Below are positions 63,881-64,000 of a stretch of DNA of 64,000 nucleotides, piece by piece. The notes beneath the pieces are model-generated. The model was given only the letters and a program-made list of their open reading frames with translations, did no database searches and was not told where the DNA came from. Every line of letters begins with the position of its first letter. Position 1 is the stretch's first letter. The stretch is taken from NCBI GenBank assembly GCA_014800815.1, contig JAAVFI010000062.1, positions 1 through 64,000 of the forward strand. Direction: 5' to 3'. Source of the stretch: Bacteroidales bacterium (lineage in GTDB: Bacteria > Bacteroidota > Bacteroidia > Bacteroidales > Muribaculaceae). The translations under genes and the position numbers were made by a program.

Positions 63881-64000
63881 ATTCCAACGAATTCGGATTT
63901 TTTGTTTACGGGCATATCATACAACTAAAGGGCTTACTCCTGCAAGAGATGCCACCTCAAATTTTATTCTGCCTCAAAAAGTTTTATCGGACAGCAATAA

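Overview
The window looks like a chromosomal segment of a gut Bacteroidales bacterium, most likely Muribaculaceae-like. Four things suggest this. Several genes follow the Bacteroidetes promoter pattern (TTTG, about 20 bases, TAnnTTTG). There are secreted proteins with C-terminal tails of the type IX secretion sort. Families typical of the group occur (Wzi, DUF4922, DUF3871, MurT/MurK/MurQ). The core genome is fairly GC-rich with AT-rich accessory patches. No database search was possible, so family names rest on motifs recognised by eye.

Layout. 1-5362: an AT-richer accessory patch. It starts with a broken copy of a gene that recurs intact near 42-43 kb, then has a strong promoter, a roughly 190-base extended hairpin that looks like a structured RNA, and a tight operon of five secreted proteins, the last three near-identical tandem paralogs with divergent C-termini. 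5363-10514 (minus): housekeeping genes cdaA, folP, typA, a TapB-like secreted protein and nadC. 10594-11067: rlmH. 11218-27484 (plus): a cell-wall recycling operon with amidase, glycosyltransferase, DUF4922 protein, SpoIID-like protein, AmpG-like transporter, NamZ exo-muramidase, FAD/Fe-S D-lactate-type dehydrogenase, MurT, MurK, MurQ and an SGNH esterase. It is followed by a helicase with an embedded exonuclease. The operon reads as a path from released wall fragments to GlcNAc-6-phosphate plus D-lactate, with the dehydrogenase placed to oxidise that lactate.

29975-34680 (minus): pyrE, an SRPBCC protein, a Rieske-like lipoprotein, an SGNH plus MBOAT O-acylation pair, and surE. 34811-41032 (minus): seven genes with every junction overlapping: LysE exporter, CBM9-like protein, Wzi-like barrel, lipocalin-like lipoprotein, LegB-like dehydratase, ATP-grasp enzyme and NeuB, so a surface nonulosonate theme. 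41169-44461: a GH25 lysozyme with MORN repeats, a possible terminase-like relic and a secreted protein. 44593-55291: guaA, a small conserved-looking protein, rplY, pth, an S4 protein, a DEAD-box helicase, a DPP-type peptidase, a membrane Nudix-like protein, miaA and a secreted protein.

55366-63880: an AT-rich island built on a tRNA(CAT) gene. The tRNA occurs intact at 55366, again at 59992 with a 13-bp hairpin inserted in its D-loop, and as a degenerate fragment at 63825. Between them lie a truncated tyrosine integrase fused by deletion to a DUF3871 gene, a ~110-base nested palindrome, an array of small orphan genes with repeated spacers, an AlbA_2 pseudogene, a SIMPL protein, an esterase and an IS4-type transposase relic. 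The first half resembles a decayed recombinase-associated immunity-gene cluster; that is inference.
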